In this document: piece after piece, positions 37,141 through 44,065 of the stretch
Layout of the letters: each line of letters starts with the position of its first letter
Numbering within the stretch: position 1 is the stretch's first letter
DNA from: a virus
Strand: one strand, 5' to 3'
IMG/VR virus record: IMGVR_UViG_3300047551_002877
Span: 1-46,193 of that record
DNA length: 46,193 bases
Notes under the pieces: generated by a model
What the model saw: only the letters and a program-made list of their open reading frames with translations
Databases searched by the model: none
Told to the model about the DNA's origin: nothing
Program-made: the position numbers and the translations under genes

Positions 37141-37365
37141 ATCTCGAAATACCTGAGATCCGTGAAGACTGGTACGTAAAACCATGAATTTTCGATTGTA
37201 TATTTCGACTGTCGCATCCAATGTACGAGCATACCCAAACGTTACAGTAAGATACCGTGTTCCTTTAGAGTTAGTATGCTCACCCATGAGAACTCCATAC
37301 GGAGCAGTAAACCCATGATTCAGTGCCCAGTTATAGATAGACTCTTGGATCTCTAGGCTATTCAT
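37105..37365 (-). CDS. 86-residue unknown protein
   Basis: Started at MNSLEIQESIYNWALNHGFT (37365), overlapping the upstream TGA. Beta-rich C-terminus (RYLTVTFGYARTLDATVEIY, NRKFMVLRTSLHGSQVF). No family recognised. Confidence 0.55.
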   Translation of the reverse strand: MNSLEIQESIYNWALNHGFTAPYGVLMGEHTNSKGTRYLTVTFGYARTLDATVEIYNRKFMVLRTSLHGSQVFRDVANLQQTLDAL

Positions 37366-37535
37366 TGAGGGTGCCGTTCGCTGAAAGTTTGCATCCACTC
37401 AAGAACCAAAGCACGAGCATCCCGATGGTCGCATCCAAAAGTATCTTCGACATAGGGTCCAGCACCAAACATATTGGTTATACCAGATTGTCGAAGAGCA
37501 TCCAAAAACTCAAAAACTTCAGTCTTATCGAGCAT
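37362..37535 (-). CDS. 57-residue conserved small protein
   Basis: Reads MLDKTEVFEFLDALRQSGIT, NMFGAGPYVEDTFGCDHRDA, RALVLEWMQTFSERHPQ. The FLDALRxSGxTNMFGAGPY block resembles a small protein seen in many tailed phages. AAGGA ribosome site. Function unknown. Confidence 0.62.
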   Translation of the reverse strand: MLDKTEVFEFLDALRQSGITNMFGAGPYVEDTFGCDHRDARALVLEWMQTFSERHPQ

Positions 37536-37573
37536 TTTTTTCCTTGAATTATATTACCAAAAACCAATTTGTG

Positions 37574-37843
37574 TCAATTAATGGAGAAGATAGCTCCGCG
37601 TTTTTCCCACCATGTAAAGGTTTGACTAGCTTTTCGTTTTTCGTATCCAGGCTTGCCTCCTTGGCTTCCGTAATCAGGACGAGTCCGGATATATTCTTCG
37701 ACTTTAAGTTGAAATAATTCTCTAGTGAAGATTCGGCCACCAAACTCTTTCTGGATATATTTGTCAAGAGAGTTAATTCCGGTTCCGCCTACATTAGCTT
37801 TTTCCAGAAGCATTTTATTATTAATCATAGTATATACTAACAT
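37574..37843 (-). CDS. 89-residue unknown protein
   Basis: Reads MLVYTMINNKMLLEKANVGG, then SLDKYIQKEFGGRIFTRELF and EKRKASQTFTWWEKRGAIFS. An internal start at MINNK is possible. Overlaps the upstream gene by 7 nt. Confidence 0.5.
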   Translation of the reverse strand: MLVYTMINNKMLLEKANVGGTGINSLDKYIQKEFGGRIFTRELFQLKVEEYIRTRPDYGSQGGKPGYEKRKASQTFTWWEKRGAIFSIN

Positions 37844-38058
37844 CTTTTTTCTCCAGTAATATCGTTTTGAATATGATTGATATAGCTTTGGATATCTTCA
37901 CCCACTCTAGGATACTTTCGAATTAGAGTCGAAAGAGCACCAATCAAGTAGCCAAGAGCATAAGAGTTTACCTCATTATGATCCCAGCCACCACGGTTAA
38001 TTTCACGTTCCCGAATAACCTCAAGAAAGTCATTCGCAAGAGTATCATTCATGCTCAT
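37837..38058 (-). CDS. 73-residue helical protein
   Basis: Started at MSMNDTLANDFLEVIREREI (38058). Then GWDHNEVNSYALGYLIGALS and a helical end. Overlaps the upstream gene by 4 nt. Unknown. Confidence 0.5.
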   Translation of the reverse strand: MSMNDTLANDFLEVIREREINRGGWDHNEVNSYALGYLIGALSTLIRKYPRVGEDIQSYINHIQNDITGEKRC

Positions 38059-38261
38059 ACTGCACTCCAATTAATTTTGTTGAAGAACCAACCAGGAACA
38101 GTCACCTTAACACGATAGTCAGGACCGATAAATTTCACAGTCGAAACACTCGCAGGGATCCAAGCCTGGCGGTTTGTAGCAGGATCGAAGAAAAGAACCG
38201 CTTTATCAGTCTTCGCTTTCGAGAATCCATTCAAGTAGTAGAGAACTGTCGTTTGAGCCAT
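38055..38261 (-). CDS. 68-residue beta-rich protein
   Basis: Started at MAQTTVLYYLNGFSKAKTDK (38261). Then AVLFFDPATNRQAWIPASVS and FIGPDYRVKVTVPGWFFNKI. Small beta-barrel appearance. First gene behind the promoter at 38297. Confidence 0.55.
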   Translation of the reverse strand: MAQTTVLYYLNGFSKAKTDKAVLFFDPATNRQAWIPASVSTVKFIGPDYRVKVTVPGWFFNKINWSAV

Positions 38262-38296
38262 CACAAAATCTCCGTATCAATCAATCAACAGTACCC

Positions 38297-38349
38297 ATTA
38301 TACAGACTTGGGCGAGAATGTCAACCCTTGAGTGTTGTTTTAATGCAAC
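38297..38349 (-). promoter_or_regulatory. Sigma70 promoter with GTTG-N8-CAAC element
   Basis: Palindrome 38334-38349, TTGACA 38319-38324, 16 bp, TATAAT 38297-38302, then GGGTACTGTTGATTGATTG downstream. Confidence 0.8.
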
Positions 38350-38525
38350 AGCGTACTAAACTCTCGACCGCCAGAGAATTGTAGATCCAGTTCCATCTCA
38401 TACTCTGAGAGTAGTTCCTGAGCATAAATCAAGTCATCTTCATTCGCAAGAGAGTACCACTCACGAAGGACCTCATCAGAAGAGGTCATTAGAAAGTTCA
38501 GATTATCACGATCACGTTGGTTCAT
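38340..38525 (-). CDS. 61-residue acidic helical protein
   Basis: Reads MNQRDRDNLNFLMTSSDEVL, REWYSLANEDDLIYAQELLS, ending SGGREFSTLLH. Its last codons lie in the downstream promoter element. Overlaps the upstream gene by 4 nt. Confidence 0.5.
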   Translation of the reverse strand: MNQRDRDNLNFLMTSSDEVLREWYSLANEDDLIYAQELLSEYEMELDLQFSGGREFSTLLH

Positions 38526-38770
38526 TCCGCATCTCCATAGTAGCCATAGTCTTCTTCAGTACCCCAGCCAGCAGAGGCTAGTGCTGAAGCATGGTCTCCG
38601 TCTTGATCAGGGTGAGCAGGGTCATGCATAATATATTCATTCTCACGACAAAACTCTCGGACTCCAGCTTCACCGAGCCACTTACAAAAGCTAAGGATCA
38701 GAAAGTCTTTATCGACAATTCCGTCTTCGACCATATCCATGAGAGCATCAGTATAGGGAAGTGATTTCAT
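38522..38770 (-). CDS. 82-residue acidic protein
   Basis: Started at MKSLPYTDALMDMVEDGIVD (38770). LILSFCKWLGEAGVREFCRE and an Asp/Glu-rich C-terminus (PDQDGDHASALASAGWGTEE). Unknown. Confidence 0.52.
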   Translation of the reverse strand: MKSLPYTDALMDMVEDGIVDKDFLILSFCKWLGEAGVREFCRENEYIMHDPAHPDQDGDHASALASAGWGTEEDYGYYGDAE

Positions 38771-38774
38771 TCGA

Positions 38775-38978
38775 TTAACCCCGAACAGAAGAAACATACC
38801 CATGTTCGAGAATTACACGATCTCGAACAGCACCATAAACAGTGATAGGAGACTCTAGAACAATATGATGAGAAATTCCACCGCCGTATTTGACACGCGA
38901 AGTCTCAACACGACCAGTCACGGGAAACTGACCCATATACATCCCAGTAACAGTAAGACCTTCAAGATTCCAGTTCAT
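38775..38978 (-). CDS. 67-residue conserved beta protein
   Basis: Started at MNWNLEGLTVTGMYMGQFPV (38978). TGRVETSRVKYGGGISHHIV then LESPITVYGAVRDRVILEHG. The RVKYGGGxSHH block is distinctive and looks conserved among phages. Behind the promoter at 39011. Confidence 0.58.
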   Translation of the reverse strand: MNWNLEGLTVTGMYMGQFPVTGRVETSRVKYGGGISHHIVLESPITVYGAVRDRVILEHGYVSSVRG

Positions 38979-39010
38979 TTCGATCTCCAATCAATCACTC
39001 AACAGACTCT

Positions 39011-39069
39011 ATTATACATGGGCTGGTAGCAATGTCAAGTAGTATTCCACACTGTTGTTTTCTTGCAAC
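39011..39069 (-). promoter_or_regulatory. Sigma70 promoter with GTTG-N8-CAAC element
   Basis: Palindrome 39054-39069, TTGACA 39033-39038, 16 bp, TATAAT 39011-39016. Confidence 0.8.
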
Positions 39070-39080
39070 AATAAGTTTTT

Positions 39081-39133
39081 GTTACATTAATGAGTCATGA
39101 AGCACATTCTTGTAACATTAATGAATCTTGAAG
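39081..39133. repeat. Imperfect 22-bp direct repeat pair
   Basis: GTTACATTAATGAGTCATGAAG-type units at 39081-39102 and 39112-39133 agree at 19 of 22 positions, 31 bp apart. Between a membrane gene and the promoter at 39011. Confidence 0.6.
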
Positions 39134-39135
39134 TA

Positions 39136-39318
39136 TTAGTTCCCATTATTCGATTCCCAAGCATCTAAGAGAATAATTATACCAAGCATAAACTGAAAAG
39201 CACCCATGATAAGGTTACCATAAACCATATCAAGGATGCCATTAAAAATACATGAAATTCCTGCCGCGAAACCTATAGCTATGCGATTACGTTTAATCCA
39301 ATCATAAACTTTAGTCAT
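39136..39318 (-). CDS. 60-residue membrane protein
   Basis: Started at MTKVYDWIKRNRIAIGFAAG (39318). Two spans (AIGFAAGISCIFNGILDMVY and LIMGAFQFMLGIIILLDAWE). Basic start suggests N-terminus inside. Confidence 0.5.
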   Translation of the reverse strand: MTKVYDWIKRNRIAIGFAAGISCIFNGILDMVYGNLIMGAFQFMLGIIILLDAWESNNGN

Positions 39319-39335
39319 AATAAATCCCAGTTCGA

Positions 39336-39431
39336 TCAGGGGCGCCATACAAACAAGTCAAGGAAACTCACTACAGAAGCAATAGCGAGAACTACAGCAA
39401 AAGCAATACTAAACAATTTTTCTTCAGTCAT
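39336..39431 (-). CDS. 31-residue membrane microprotein
   Basis: MTEEKLFSIAFAVVLAIASV then VSFLDLFVWRP. One membrane span, overlaps the upstream stop by one base. Confidence 0.42.
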   Translation of the reverse strand: MTEEKLFSIAFAVVLAIASVVSFLDLFVWRP

Positions 39432-39730
39432 TATACTAAATCCACTTGAACGTCAATCTGAATCTTTTTCAGAGTAGGACCATACGGAACTTCGACTCGC
39501 CAAGCAAGACCATTTGGAAGAGTCTTACCGAGGCGTTTTGCTTCCGCACGACCCTGAGCAAGTTTTTCGAGTGTCAATCGAAGTGCAGTCTGATGAGTGG
39601 TAGTAGCAATATCTGAGATCCCAGCAACAGTAGTGTACATTCCAAACTGATACTCGGAGCCTTCGTTACTGATAATAAACCGAATTCGTTGACCGTTATT
39701 CAGACCAGGAAACATTTGAGCGGTACGCAT
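39431..39730 (-). CDS. 99-residue unknown protein
   Basis: Started at MRTAQMFPGLNNGQRIRFII (39730). Beta-sheet appearance (GSEYQFGMYTTVAGISDIAT) and an Ala/Arg helix (LTLEKLAQGRAEAKRLGKTL), ending with two strands. Unknown. Confidence 0.55.
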   Translation of the reverse strand: MRTAQMFPGLNNGQRIRFIISNEGSEYQFGMYTTVAGISDIATTTHQTALRLTLEKLAQGRAEAKRLGKTLPNGLAWRVEVPYGPTLKKIQIDVQVDLV

Positions 39731-39740
39731 TTTTTTGACC

Positions 39741-39803
39741 TCAAACAGCAAGAAGAAGAATCGAAACAAACATCAGAAAAGTCAGAATTCCTGGGACAAT
39801 CAT
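39741..39803 (-). CDS. 20-residue membrane peptide
   Basis: MIVPGILTFLMFVSILLLAV with GGAG upstream, directly behind the promoter at 39839. Very short; supported only by ribosome site and position. Confidence 0.3.
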   Translation of the reverse strand: MIVPGILTFLMFVSILLLAV

Positions 39804-39838
39804 TTTTGCTACTCCTTATCAATCACTCAACAGTACCC

Positions 39839-39897
39839 ATTATACAGGGATCGGTAAGGATGTCAAGCACTATTCCACAGTGTTGTTTTCGTACAAC
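39839..39897 (-). promoter_or_regulatory. Sigma70 promoter with GTTG-N8-CAAC element
   Basis: Palindrome 39882-39897, TTGACA 39861-39866, 16 bp, TATAAT 39839-39844. Confidence 0.8.
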
Positions 39898-40160
39898 ACC
39901 CGAGTGGGATACAGAATTTTACCATCAAATTCCAGCTGGAGTCTTTCATCCCGAGTCATGAAATCGTCATCCACCAGGCAATAATCAATGATGTATTCCT
40001 GTGCAATTGGATTGAAGTATTCCACCTGATCCCGAACAGACTCCACGACCCGTTCCTCAGTGCCAGGTTCCACATCCATTACAAAGTAGGTATCACCACC
40101 CTTGGCTTTCCAAACGGTACCAGAGAAAGCCATACACTGAGTTTCGATTAGCAGTTTCAT
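39870..40160 (-). CDS. 96-residue unknown protein
   Basis: Started at MKLLIETQCMAFSGTVWKAK (40160), overlapping the upstream TAA by one base. Then GGDTYFVMDVEPGTEERVVE and IIDYCLVDDDFMTRDERLQL. Alpha/beta appearance. Its end carries the next promoter palindrome. Confidence 0.52.
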   Translation of the reverse strand: MKLLIETQCMAFSGTVWKAKGGDTYFVMDVEPGTEERVVESVRDQVEYFNPIAQEYIIDYCLVDDDFMTRDERLQLEFDGKILYPTRVLYENNTVE

Positions 40161-40435
40161 TATTTCCGCTCCATTGCGTAATGAGAAAGTATCCACTTAG
40201 CACGGTTCAGAGCTTGGCGAACATCCTCAGCAACCATCATATCGAACTGACCGCCATTGTCTGAAGCAAGCATCTCTTGACAATCGCTCATCAGTGACAT
40301 AGCGTACATGACAGGACCATTGAAACGAAAGGTCAGACTTTCTTCCACAGCCTCACGCATCTGCTCAACAGTACAGCCATAGCATCGAATTTCACGGCGC
40401 TGCTCAACAGTCATCTCATTAAATCGCACAGTCAT
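40160..40435 (-). CDS. 91-residue helical protein
   Basis: Started at MTVRFNEMTVEQRREIRCYG (40435). Then CTVEQMREAVEESLTFRFNG and VAEDVRQALNRAKWILSHYA. Unknown; overlaps the next gene by one base. Confidence 0.52.
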   Translation of the reverse strand: MTVRFNEMTVEQRREIRCYGCTVEQMREAVEESLTFRFNGPVMYAMSLMSDCQEMLASDNGGQFDMMVAEDVRQALNRAKWILSHYAMERK

Positions 40436-40449
40436 TTTTTCTCTCTCAA

Positions 40450-40671
40450 TCAGACCCAAAAATCTTCACCGCGACTATAAGCACCGATAGCATCGTAAAC
40501 CGCTTCACGCACTTCGGTATCAGTGGCTTCCTCACACCCTTTAATCGTCGAGATGGTACGTAACATTTCGTGAACTTCAGCCCAGCGAAGATTTTTGTGC
40601 TTTGCACCTTTCACAATCTCACCAACCATGCAGTTACCGAAGTCACTGTACATCGCAAAATTTTCAGTCAT
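40450..40671 (-). CDS. 73-residue unknown protein
   Basis: MTENFAMYSDFGNCMVGEIV, KGAKHKNLRWAEVHEMLRTI, then EVREAVYDAIGAYSRGEDFW. Helical; behind the promoter at 40704. Confidence 0.52.
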   Translation of the reverse strand: MTENFAMYSDFGNCMVGEIVKGAKHKNLRWAEVHEMLRTISTIKGCEEATDTEVREAVYDAIGAYSRGEDFWV

Positions 40672-40703
40672 TTCTTTTTCCGTTCAATCACTCAACAGTA
40701 CCC

Positions 40704-40761
40704 ATTATACAGATCCTGGTAGGAATGTCAAGAACTTTTTGGAGTGTTGTTTTTAAGCAAC
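40704..40761 (-). promoter_or_regulatory. Sigma70 promoter with GTTG-N8-CAAC element
   Basis: Palindrome 40746-40761, TTGACA 40726-40731, 16 bp, TATAAT 40704-40709. Confidence 0.8.
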
Positions 40762-40917
40762 AAGAGCAGAGTGGTAGATGTTATCCACAGCAAAGTGGGG
40801 ATAGAGGTCATCCATGATATCATAAGCCTCAACGATATCATAAGCCTCGACTTCCATGATCAAGACCTGATTTCCAGTTACTTCTTCGTTTGTGTATTCA
40901 ACAATGTACGTATTCAT
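40753..40917 (-). CDS. 54-residue acidic protein with internal duplication
   Basis: Reads MNTYIVEYTNEEVTGNQVLI, MEVEAYDIVEAYDIMDDLYP, HFAVDNIYHSALVA. A 15-nt direct duplication encodes EAYDI twice. Its stop lies in the downstream promoter palindrome. Confidence 0.5.
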   Translation of the reverse strand: MNTYIVEYTNEEVTGNQVLIMEVEAYDIVEAYDIMDDLYPHFAVDNIYHSALVA

Positions 40918-40920
40918 TTT

Positions 40921-41070
40921 TCACTCAGCAAAATCGACTTCAATCTCAGCGAGAACCGCAGTAATGCCCAAAGCATGAAGAGCTTTCCCAGCCGCGAGTC
41001 GTGCAGCATAACGAGTAGGACCCATTACAACAATTTTCTGACCGCGGTAGTAAGCAACATAGTTTCGCAT
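40921..41070 (-). CDS. 49-residue small protein
   Basis: Reads MRNYVAYYRGQKIVVMGPTR, YAARLAAGKALHALGITAVL, AEIEVDFAE. Strand-helix-strand; behind the promoter at 41101. Confidence 0.52.
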   Translation of the reverse strand: MRNYVAYYRGQKIVVMGPTRYAARLAAGKALHALGITAVLAEIEVDFAE

Positions 41071-41100
41071 TCGTTTTCTCTCAATCACTCAACAGTACCC

Positions 41101-41158
41101 ATTATACAGTTCCTGGCAACAATGTCAAGAACTTTTTGGACTGTTGTTTTTATGCAAC
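41101..41158 (-). promoter_or_regulatory. Sigma70 promoter with GTTG-N8-CAAC element
   Basis: Palindrome 41143-41158, TTGACA 41123-41128, 16 bp, TATAAT 41101-41106. Confidence 0.82.
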
Positions 41159-41449
41159 ATTCCATCGCATTTCACTGCGAAAACGAAGGCACTCGGAGCC
41201 ATCATACTCATGGATCATAAACTCAGTCCCCTCTGGGATCCAGGCAATCGCTAAGTCATCGCAAGAGAAGTATTGATCGGTGCCGTATCGTTGTTCGCAA
41301 TACTTTTCGATTTCATAGGGATCTGCACCATCTTCGATCATCCCCACTACATTCGGATCGAACATGAGTTCTTCAATCCCATGCCAACTATACCACCCAG
41401 CCCCAAAGCCAGGCGAGTATATCACTGCAATCAGGCCATCACGATTCAC
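41150..41449 (-). CDS. Conserved phage protein (SPGFGAGWYSW motif), GTG start
   Basis: A 99-residue protein if started at GTG 41449, 1 nt after the upstream stop. Reads VNRDGLIAVIYSPGFGAGWY, SWHGIEELMFDPNVVGMIED, then EKYCEQRYGTDQYFSCDDLA and IAWIPEGTEFMIHEYDGSE. The first block resembles a small-protein family in T4-like phages. A longer frame to 41542 would overlap the previous gene by 92 nt. Confidence 0.62.
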   Translation of the reverse strand: MNRDGLIAVIYSPGFGAGWYSWHGIEELMFDPNVVGMIEDGADPYEIEKYCEQRYGTDQYFSCDDLAIAWIPEGTEFMIHEYDGSECLRFRSEMRWNVA

Positions 41450-41450
41450 T

Positions 41451-41603
41451 TTATCCAAGCCAAACCTCCAGAATCTCGAACCCAGGATGGGTCTTATGAA
41501 ATTGCCACTTTGCTCTGTACTCTGACAATGCAGGAATGTCAATCACACCACAAGAGCGTGGACCCTTATAGAAAATACGATATACTGTTAGCATATAGGA
41601 CAT
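41451..41603 (-). CDS. 50-residue small protein
   Basis: Reads MSYMLTVYRIFYKGPRSCGV, IDIPALSEYRAKWQFHKTHP, GFEILEVWLG. GAGGAG ribosome site. Encoded in a different frame from the overlapping upstream extension of the next gene. Confidence 0.55.
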   Translation of the reverse strand: MSYMLTVYRIFYKGPRSCGVIDIPALSEYRAKWQFHKTHPGFEILEVWLG

Positions 41604-41681
41604 TTTAACTCCTCGGGAAAGGTTTGTCTAATTGTTTTTGGCTATAATCTATACCCATCTCATAGTGTACAGGGCACCAGC

Positions 41682-41710
41682 ATTATAACTCAGGTGTCAA
41701 GATTTTACAA
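41682..41710 (-). promoter_or_regulatory. Possible sigma70 promoter
   Basis: TTGTAA 41705-41710, 17 bp, TATAAT 41682-41687. A TTGACA at 41695-41700 is too close to be its -35. No upstream palindrome. Confidence 0.45.
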
Positions 41711-42107
41711 GGTTTTTCTTACTCACTTTTACCGATAACCACTCATTATAATAATCATCCCTGAGTAGTGCTTGATTTTCGATAATATAGTGTGTTTCCC
41801 AGTATGAGCATTCAGAACGGTTTTTACAAAATCGGAGTACCTCTCTGGAGAAGCGCATGGCCCCTAGGTCCCCAATGTCTTTTTTCAGGGATCCGTTAGA
41901 ACCCCAATAATCCACCCAATCCGATGGTTTACGTATCTTTCTACGTTTACCTTTAATTATCTTGTATCCTGCTTTGGTAAAATACTTTCGCCCGATATAC
42001 TTTCGACCTGTCACATTATTCGTAATCTGATATACAAAGCCGTAGTGGTTTAAAGTATCCTCTTCTGTCACTGGTTCATTCTGATAAGTCCACGCTGTCA
42101 TCTTCAT
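41697..42107 (-). CDS. GIY-YIG-type endonuclease (Seg-like)
   Basis: A 136-residue protein started at MKMTAWTYQNEPVTEED (42107), AGAGGAC upstream. GFVYQITNNVTGRKYIGRKY (about 23-43) carries the GIY-YIG core in variant form (FVYQ...KYIG). Then KGKRRKIRKPSDWVDYWGSN, a SREVLRFCKNRSECSYWETH segment with a likely catalytic Glu, and DDYYNEWLS. Typical of stand-alone nucleases in T4-like phages, mobile or DNA-degrading. Confidence 0.72.
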   Translation of the reverse strand: MKMTAWTYQNEPVTEEDTLNHYGFVYQITNNVTGRKYIGRKYFTKAGYKIIKGKRRKIRKPSDWVDYWGSNGSLKKDIGDLGAMRFSREVLRFCKNRSECSYWETHYIIENQALLRDDYYNEWLSVKVSKKNLVKS

Positions 42108-42234
42108 TGTCCTCTGATATAATGTAATTTGCACAGAATGGACAATAGATCGGATCGTCAGTCGTTACCTCTGGGTCATACGTTATTTTAAATGGGTTTT
42201 CGCAATTGTCGCAAGTATGTCGTAGTGTGGCCAT
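42076..42234 (-). CDS. 52-residue zinc-ribbon protein
   Basis: Reads MATLRHTCDNCENPFKITYD, then PIYCPFCANYII and an acidic tail. Two CxxC pairs (C8/C11, C31/C34) form a zinc ribbon common in small phage proteins. Overlaps the nuclease gene by 32 nt in another frame. Confidence 0.62.
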   Translation of the reverse strand: MATLRHTCDNCENPFKITYDPEVTTDDPIYCPFCANYIISEDNEDDSVDLSE

Positions 42235-42240
42235 TCTCGA

Positions 42241-42585
42241 TCATCTCCATATGTCCGAATCATCGTCGTATATATCATCGAGATTCTCTGTGGTCAATGG
42301 AATGTCCAATAGCCAGTCCTCATCGGTCAATACGGGTAATCCCATCCTTTCTGCATTTTCCCTTCGATGGCGCGCCTTTGCATTATCGGAATGCATTCTT
42401 CGGAACGCATCGCCCTCTAGAGTGGTATAGTATTCCTTTAGAGCTTCCGATCGTTCTTTTCTTGTCTTTTCCGTGGGGCTACGGCTATTGGCGCATTTCA
42501 GAGAGCAAAACTTTCCCCTTTTTCGGTGTATAATACCGCACCACTGGCAATTCTTTGCTTTATAACGATCTCTACTGATGGGCAT
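42241..42585 (-). CDS. 114-residue zinc-binding protein
   Basis: N-terminal CQWCGIIHRKRGKFCSLKCA (about 13-32) gives two Cys pairs, then a basic helix (SRSPTEKTRKERSEALKEYY) and an acidic C-terminus (TTENLDDIYDDDSDIWR). Resembles DNA-binding modules attached to homing nucleases but with no nuclease motif. Confidence 0.6.
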   Translation of the reverse strand: MPISRDRYKAKNCQWCGIIHRKRGKFCSLKCANSRSPTEKTRKERSEALKEYYTTLEGDAFRRMHSDNAKARHRRENAERMGLPVLTDEDWLLDIPLTTENLDDIYDDDSDIWR

Positions 42586-42591
42586 GCTACG

Positions 42592-42657
42592 CTATATGTA
42601 GTGTGTCTGGACACTATATGTAGTGTGTTGGTACACTAGGTATAGTGTGTGGTGACT
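42592..42657. repeat. Three 22-bp tandem repeats
   Basis: Units at 42592-42613, 42614-42635 and 42636-42657. The first two share CTATATGTAGTGTGT and end ACA; the third is diverged (CTAGGTATAGTGTGT). They lie between two zinc-protein genes, the last unit inside the upstream gene's end. Possible operator array. Confidence 0.75.
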
Positions 42658-42845
42658 GTGATCCTGGTTGGGCAATCAGTGCGCGGGCAGACATAACCCA
42701 CAACACCTCCATCTTTCCCTATATCACATACACGACAACCTTTATAGTAATCGGTGGGCAAAGTGTCCCAAGGGTTTTGTTGCATACGCTCTAGGTATTT
42801 TACCTTTTCTTCAAGTGCTTTAATTCTTTCTTCTAGGCTATTCAT
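42636..42845 (-). CDS. 69-residue coiled-coil zinc-finger protein
   Basis: MNSLEERIKALEEKVKYLER is a coiled coil; CRVCDIGKDGGVVGYVCPRT and DCPTR provide four Cys ligands. Helix plus zinc ribbon, a layout seen in small phage proteins. Overlaps the upstream membrane peptide by 4 nt. Confidence 0.58.
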   Translation of the reverse strand: MNSLEERIKALEEKVKYLERMQQNPWDTLPTDYYKGCRVCDIGKDGGVVGYVCPRTDCPTRITVTTHYT

Positions 42846-42934
42846 TTATAGCCCCTCGATAGCACTAGGATCATCAAGAAAAACAGAATGGTGGTGAAAA
42901 CAGCTACTATGGTAGTAAAGAAAGCCCAGCTCAT
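42842..42934 (-). CDS. 30-residue membrane microprotein
   Basis: MSWAFFTTIVAVFTTILFFL then MILVLSRGYK. Strong GGGAGGT ribosome site. ATGA overlaps on both sides. Confidence 0.5.
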   Translation of the reverse strand: MSWAFFTTIVAVFTTILFFLMILVLSRGYK

Positions 42935-43050
42935 TCTTTTACCTCCCACGCCCAGTGTACTACTTGCCAGTCATCATTAAAGTTATTATTCTCGTCAACC
43001 CAACCAGCGGCACGGAATTCTCGCCATGCATGACTATCATAATTACTCAT
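42931..43050 (-). CDS. 39-residue conserved microprotein
   Basis: Reads MSNYDSHAWREFRAAGWVDE then NNNFNDDWQVVHWAWEVKE. The AxREFRAAGWxDxxxxFND block resembles a recurrent small-phage-protein motif. ATG overlaps the TGA upstream. Confidence 0.58.
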   Translation of the reverse strand: MSNYDSHAWREFRAAGWVDENNNFNDDWQVVHWAWEVKE

Positions 43051-43163
43051 TTGAATAAACTCCCTATCACGCCAAAAATTATTCCAAACATAGGTATCAG
43101 AAACAATGCAAATGAAAATATAAGTAACATCGTCATTAGTGTACCAATAATTTTACTTATCAT
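43047..43163 (-). CDS. 38-residue membrane microprotein
   Basis: MISKIIGTLMTMLLIFSFAL then FLIPMFGIIFGVIGSLFK. Entirely hydrophobic; weak ribosome site, but nested between overlapping genes. Confidence 0.42.
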   Translation of the reverse strand: MISKIIGTLMTMLLIFSFALFLIPMFGIIFGVIGSLFK

Positions 43164-43164
43164 A

Positions 43165-43287
43165 TTAACAGTGTTTACAAATGATTGAAGCAAATAATAA
43201 AAGTAAAGTGACAAAAATATAAACTGCTGCTAATAATGCAAAGAGATATTTAAAAATATGAAATAAAGATTTTAAATAATCAATCAT
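43165..43287 (-). CDS. 40-residue membrane microprotein
   Basis: MIDYLKSLFHIFKYLFALLA then AVYIFVTLLLLFASIICKHC. ATG overlaps the TAA of the upstream gene (TAATG). C-terminal Cys pair. Confidence 0.45.
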   Translation of the reverse strand: MIDYLKSLFHIFKYLFALLAAVYIFVTLLLLFASIICKHC

Positions 43288-43463
43288 TATTTGACTAACT
43301 CTTTACACATTTTCGTAAGATCATTGTACACCATACTTGAATTGGTTGTCAAGCACTTCTCATAGATTCGACTATTTTCTATTTTTACCCCAACCGTAAC
43401 TAAAATTACCATAAAAATACAACCGACAAGTGTAACGGGAAGAACCCAAAAGTCATTATTCAT
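43287..43463 (-). CDS. 58-residue membrane protein
   Basis: Started at MNNDFWVLPVTLVGCIFMVI (43463). One N-terminal span (LPVTLVGCIFMVILVTVGV), then a Cys-containing tail (IYEKCLTTNSSMVYNDLTKM, CKELVK), possibly in the periplasm with a disulphide. Confidence 0.5.
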   Translation of the reverse strand: MNNDFWVLPVTLVGCIFMVILVTVGVKIENSRIYEKCLTTNSSMVYNDLTKMCKELVK

Positions 43464-43689
43464 CTTCAATCTCATAGGTGACTTCATACCCACCCTTGCG
43501 ATCCGTTACCCAATCATCATATCGTTCATAATCTGATTGATTGATAAAGTCAATTACATCCCAGTCATCTTCATCAAGTAGTGCTTTGAAGTTTTCTACC
43601 GATTCAAACTGTTCGATAATCTCATCATCATCAAGTTCATATGTAAACTCACTGACAACAGTATGATATTCTTTCTTAATAATTTTCAT
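43456..43689 (-). CDS. 77-residue acidic protein
   Basis: MKIIKKEYHTVVSEFTYELD, DDEIIEQFESVENFKALLDE, then DYERYDDWVTDRKGGYEVTY. Strands flank an acidic helical middle. Unknown. Confidence 0.52.
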   Translation of the reverse strand: MKIIKKEYHTVVSEFTYELDDDEIIEQFESVENFKALLDEDDWDVIDFINQSDYERYDDWVTDRKGGYEVTYEIEDE

Positions 43690-43691
43690 TT

Positions 43692-43871
43692 TTACCTCAA
43701 TTCACAAATCTTTTTAATGTCATCTGCACTTCTTTCCATTTGCATGGCGAGTTCTACGCATTGATTCGTTTTATGTTTAGAATATACAATAGCACATACT
43801 ATCGATAAAATACCAATTATAGCCAATGCTGTCATTGCTAATGATTCTACATTAACAGAATCATGTTTCAT
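43692..43871 (-). CDS. 59-residue membrane protein
   Basis: MKHDSVNVESLAMTALAIIG then ILSIVCAIVYSKHKTNQCVE and a charged helix. One span (about 12-30). ATG overlaps the upstream stop (ATGA). Confidence 0.5.
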   Translation of the reverse strand: MKHDSVNVESLAMTALAIIGILSIVCAIVYSKHKTNQCVELAMQMERSADDIKKICELR

Positions 43872-44065
43872 TTTTTCACCGGTTTAGGAGGGAAATCAGG
43901 GAAAGATCCCCATGGTTGTCGCAATTCATCTGAAACGTCATCGGGACCACCTTGCTCAAGCCACATTATAGTAATTACTGTAACAGGATTGCCATTACGC
44001 ATAACATATCGGGTCTTATAGTCTTGATAATCATATGTACCATCTGGTACCCAACCGAACATCAT
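43868..44065 (-). CDS. 65-residue unknown protein
   Basis: MMFGWVPDGTYDYQDYKTRY, VMRNGNPVTVITIMWLEQGG, then Pro-rich end SFPDFPPKPVKK, a possible SH3 ligand by composition. Unknown. Confidence 0.48.
   Translation of the reverse strand: MMFGWVPDGTYDYQDYKTRYVMRNGNPVTVITIMWLEQGGPDDVSDELRQPWGSFPDFPPKPVKK

Noticed and set aside
41695-41700. TTGACA as -35 of the promoter at 41682
   Set aside because: Only 7 bp from the TATAAT; the spacing is wrong, so TTGTAA at 41705 was preferred.
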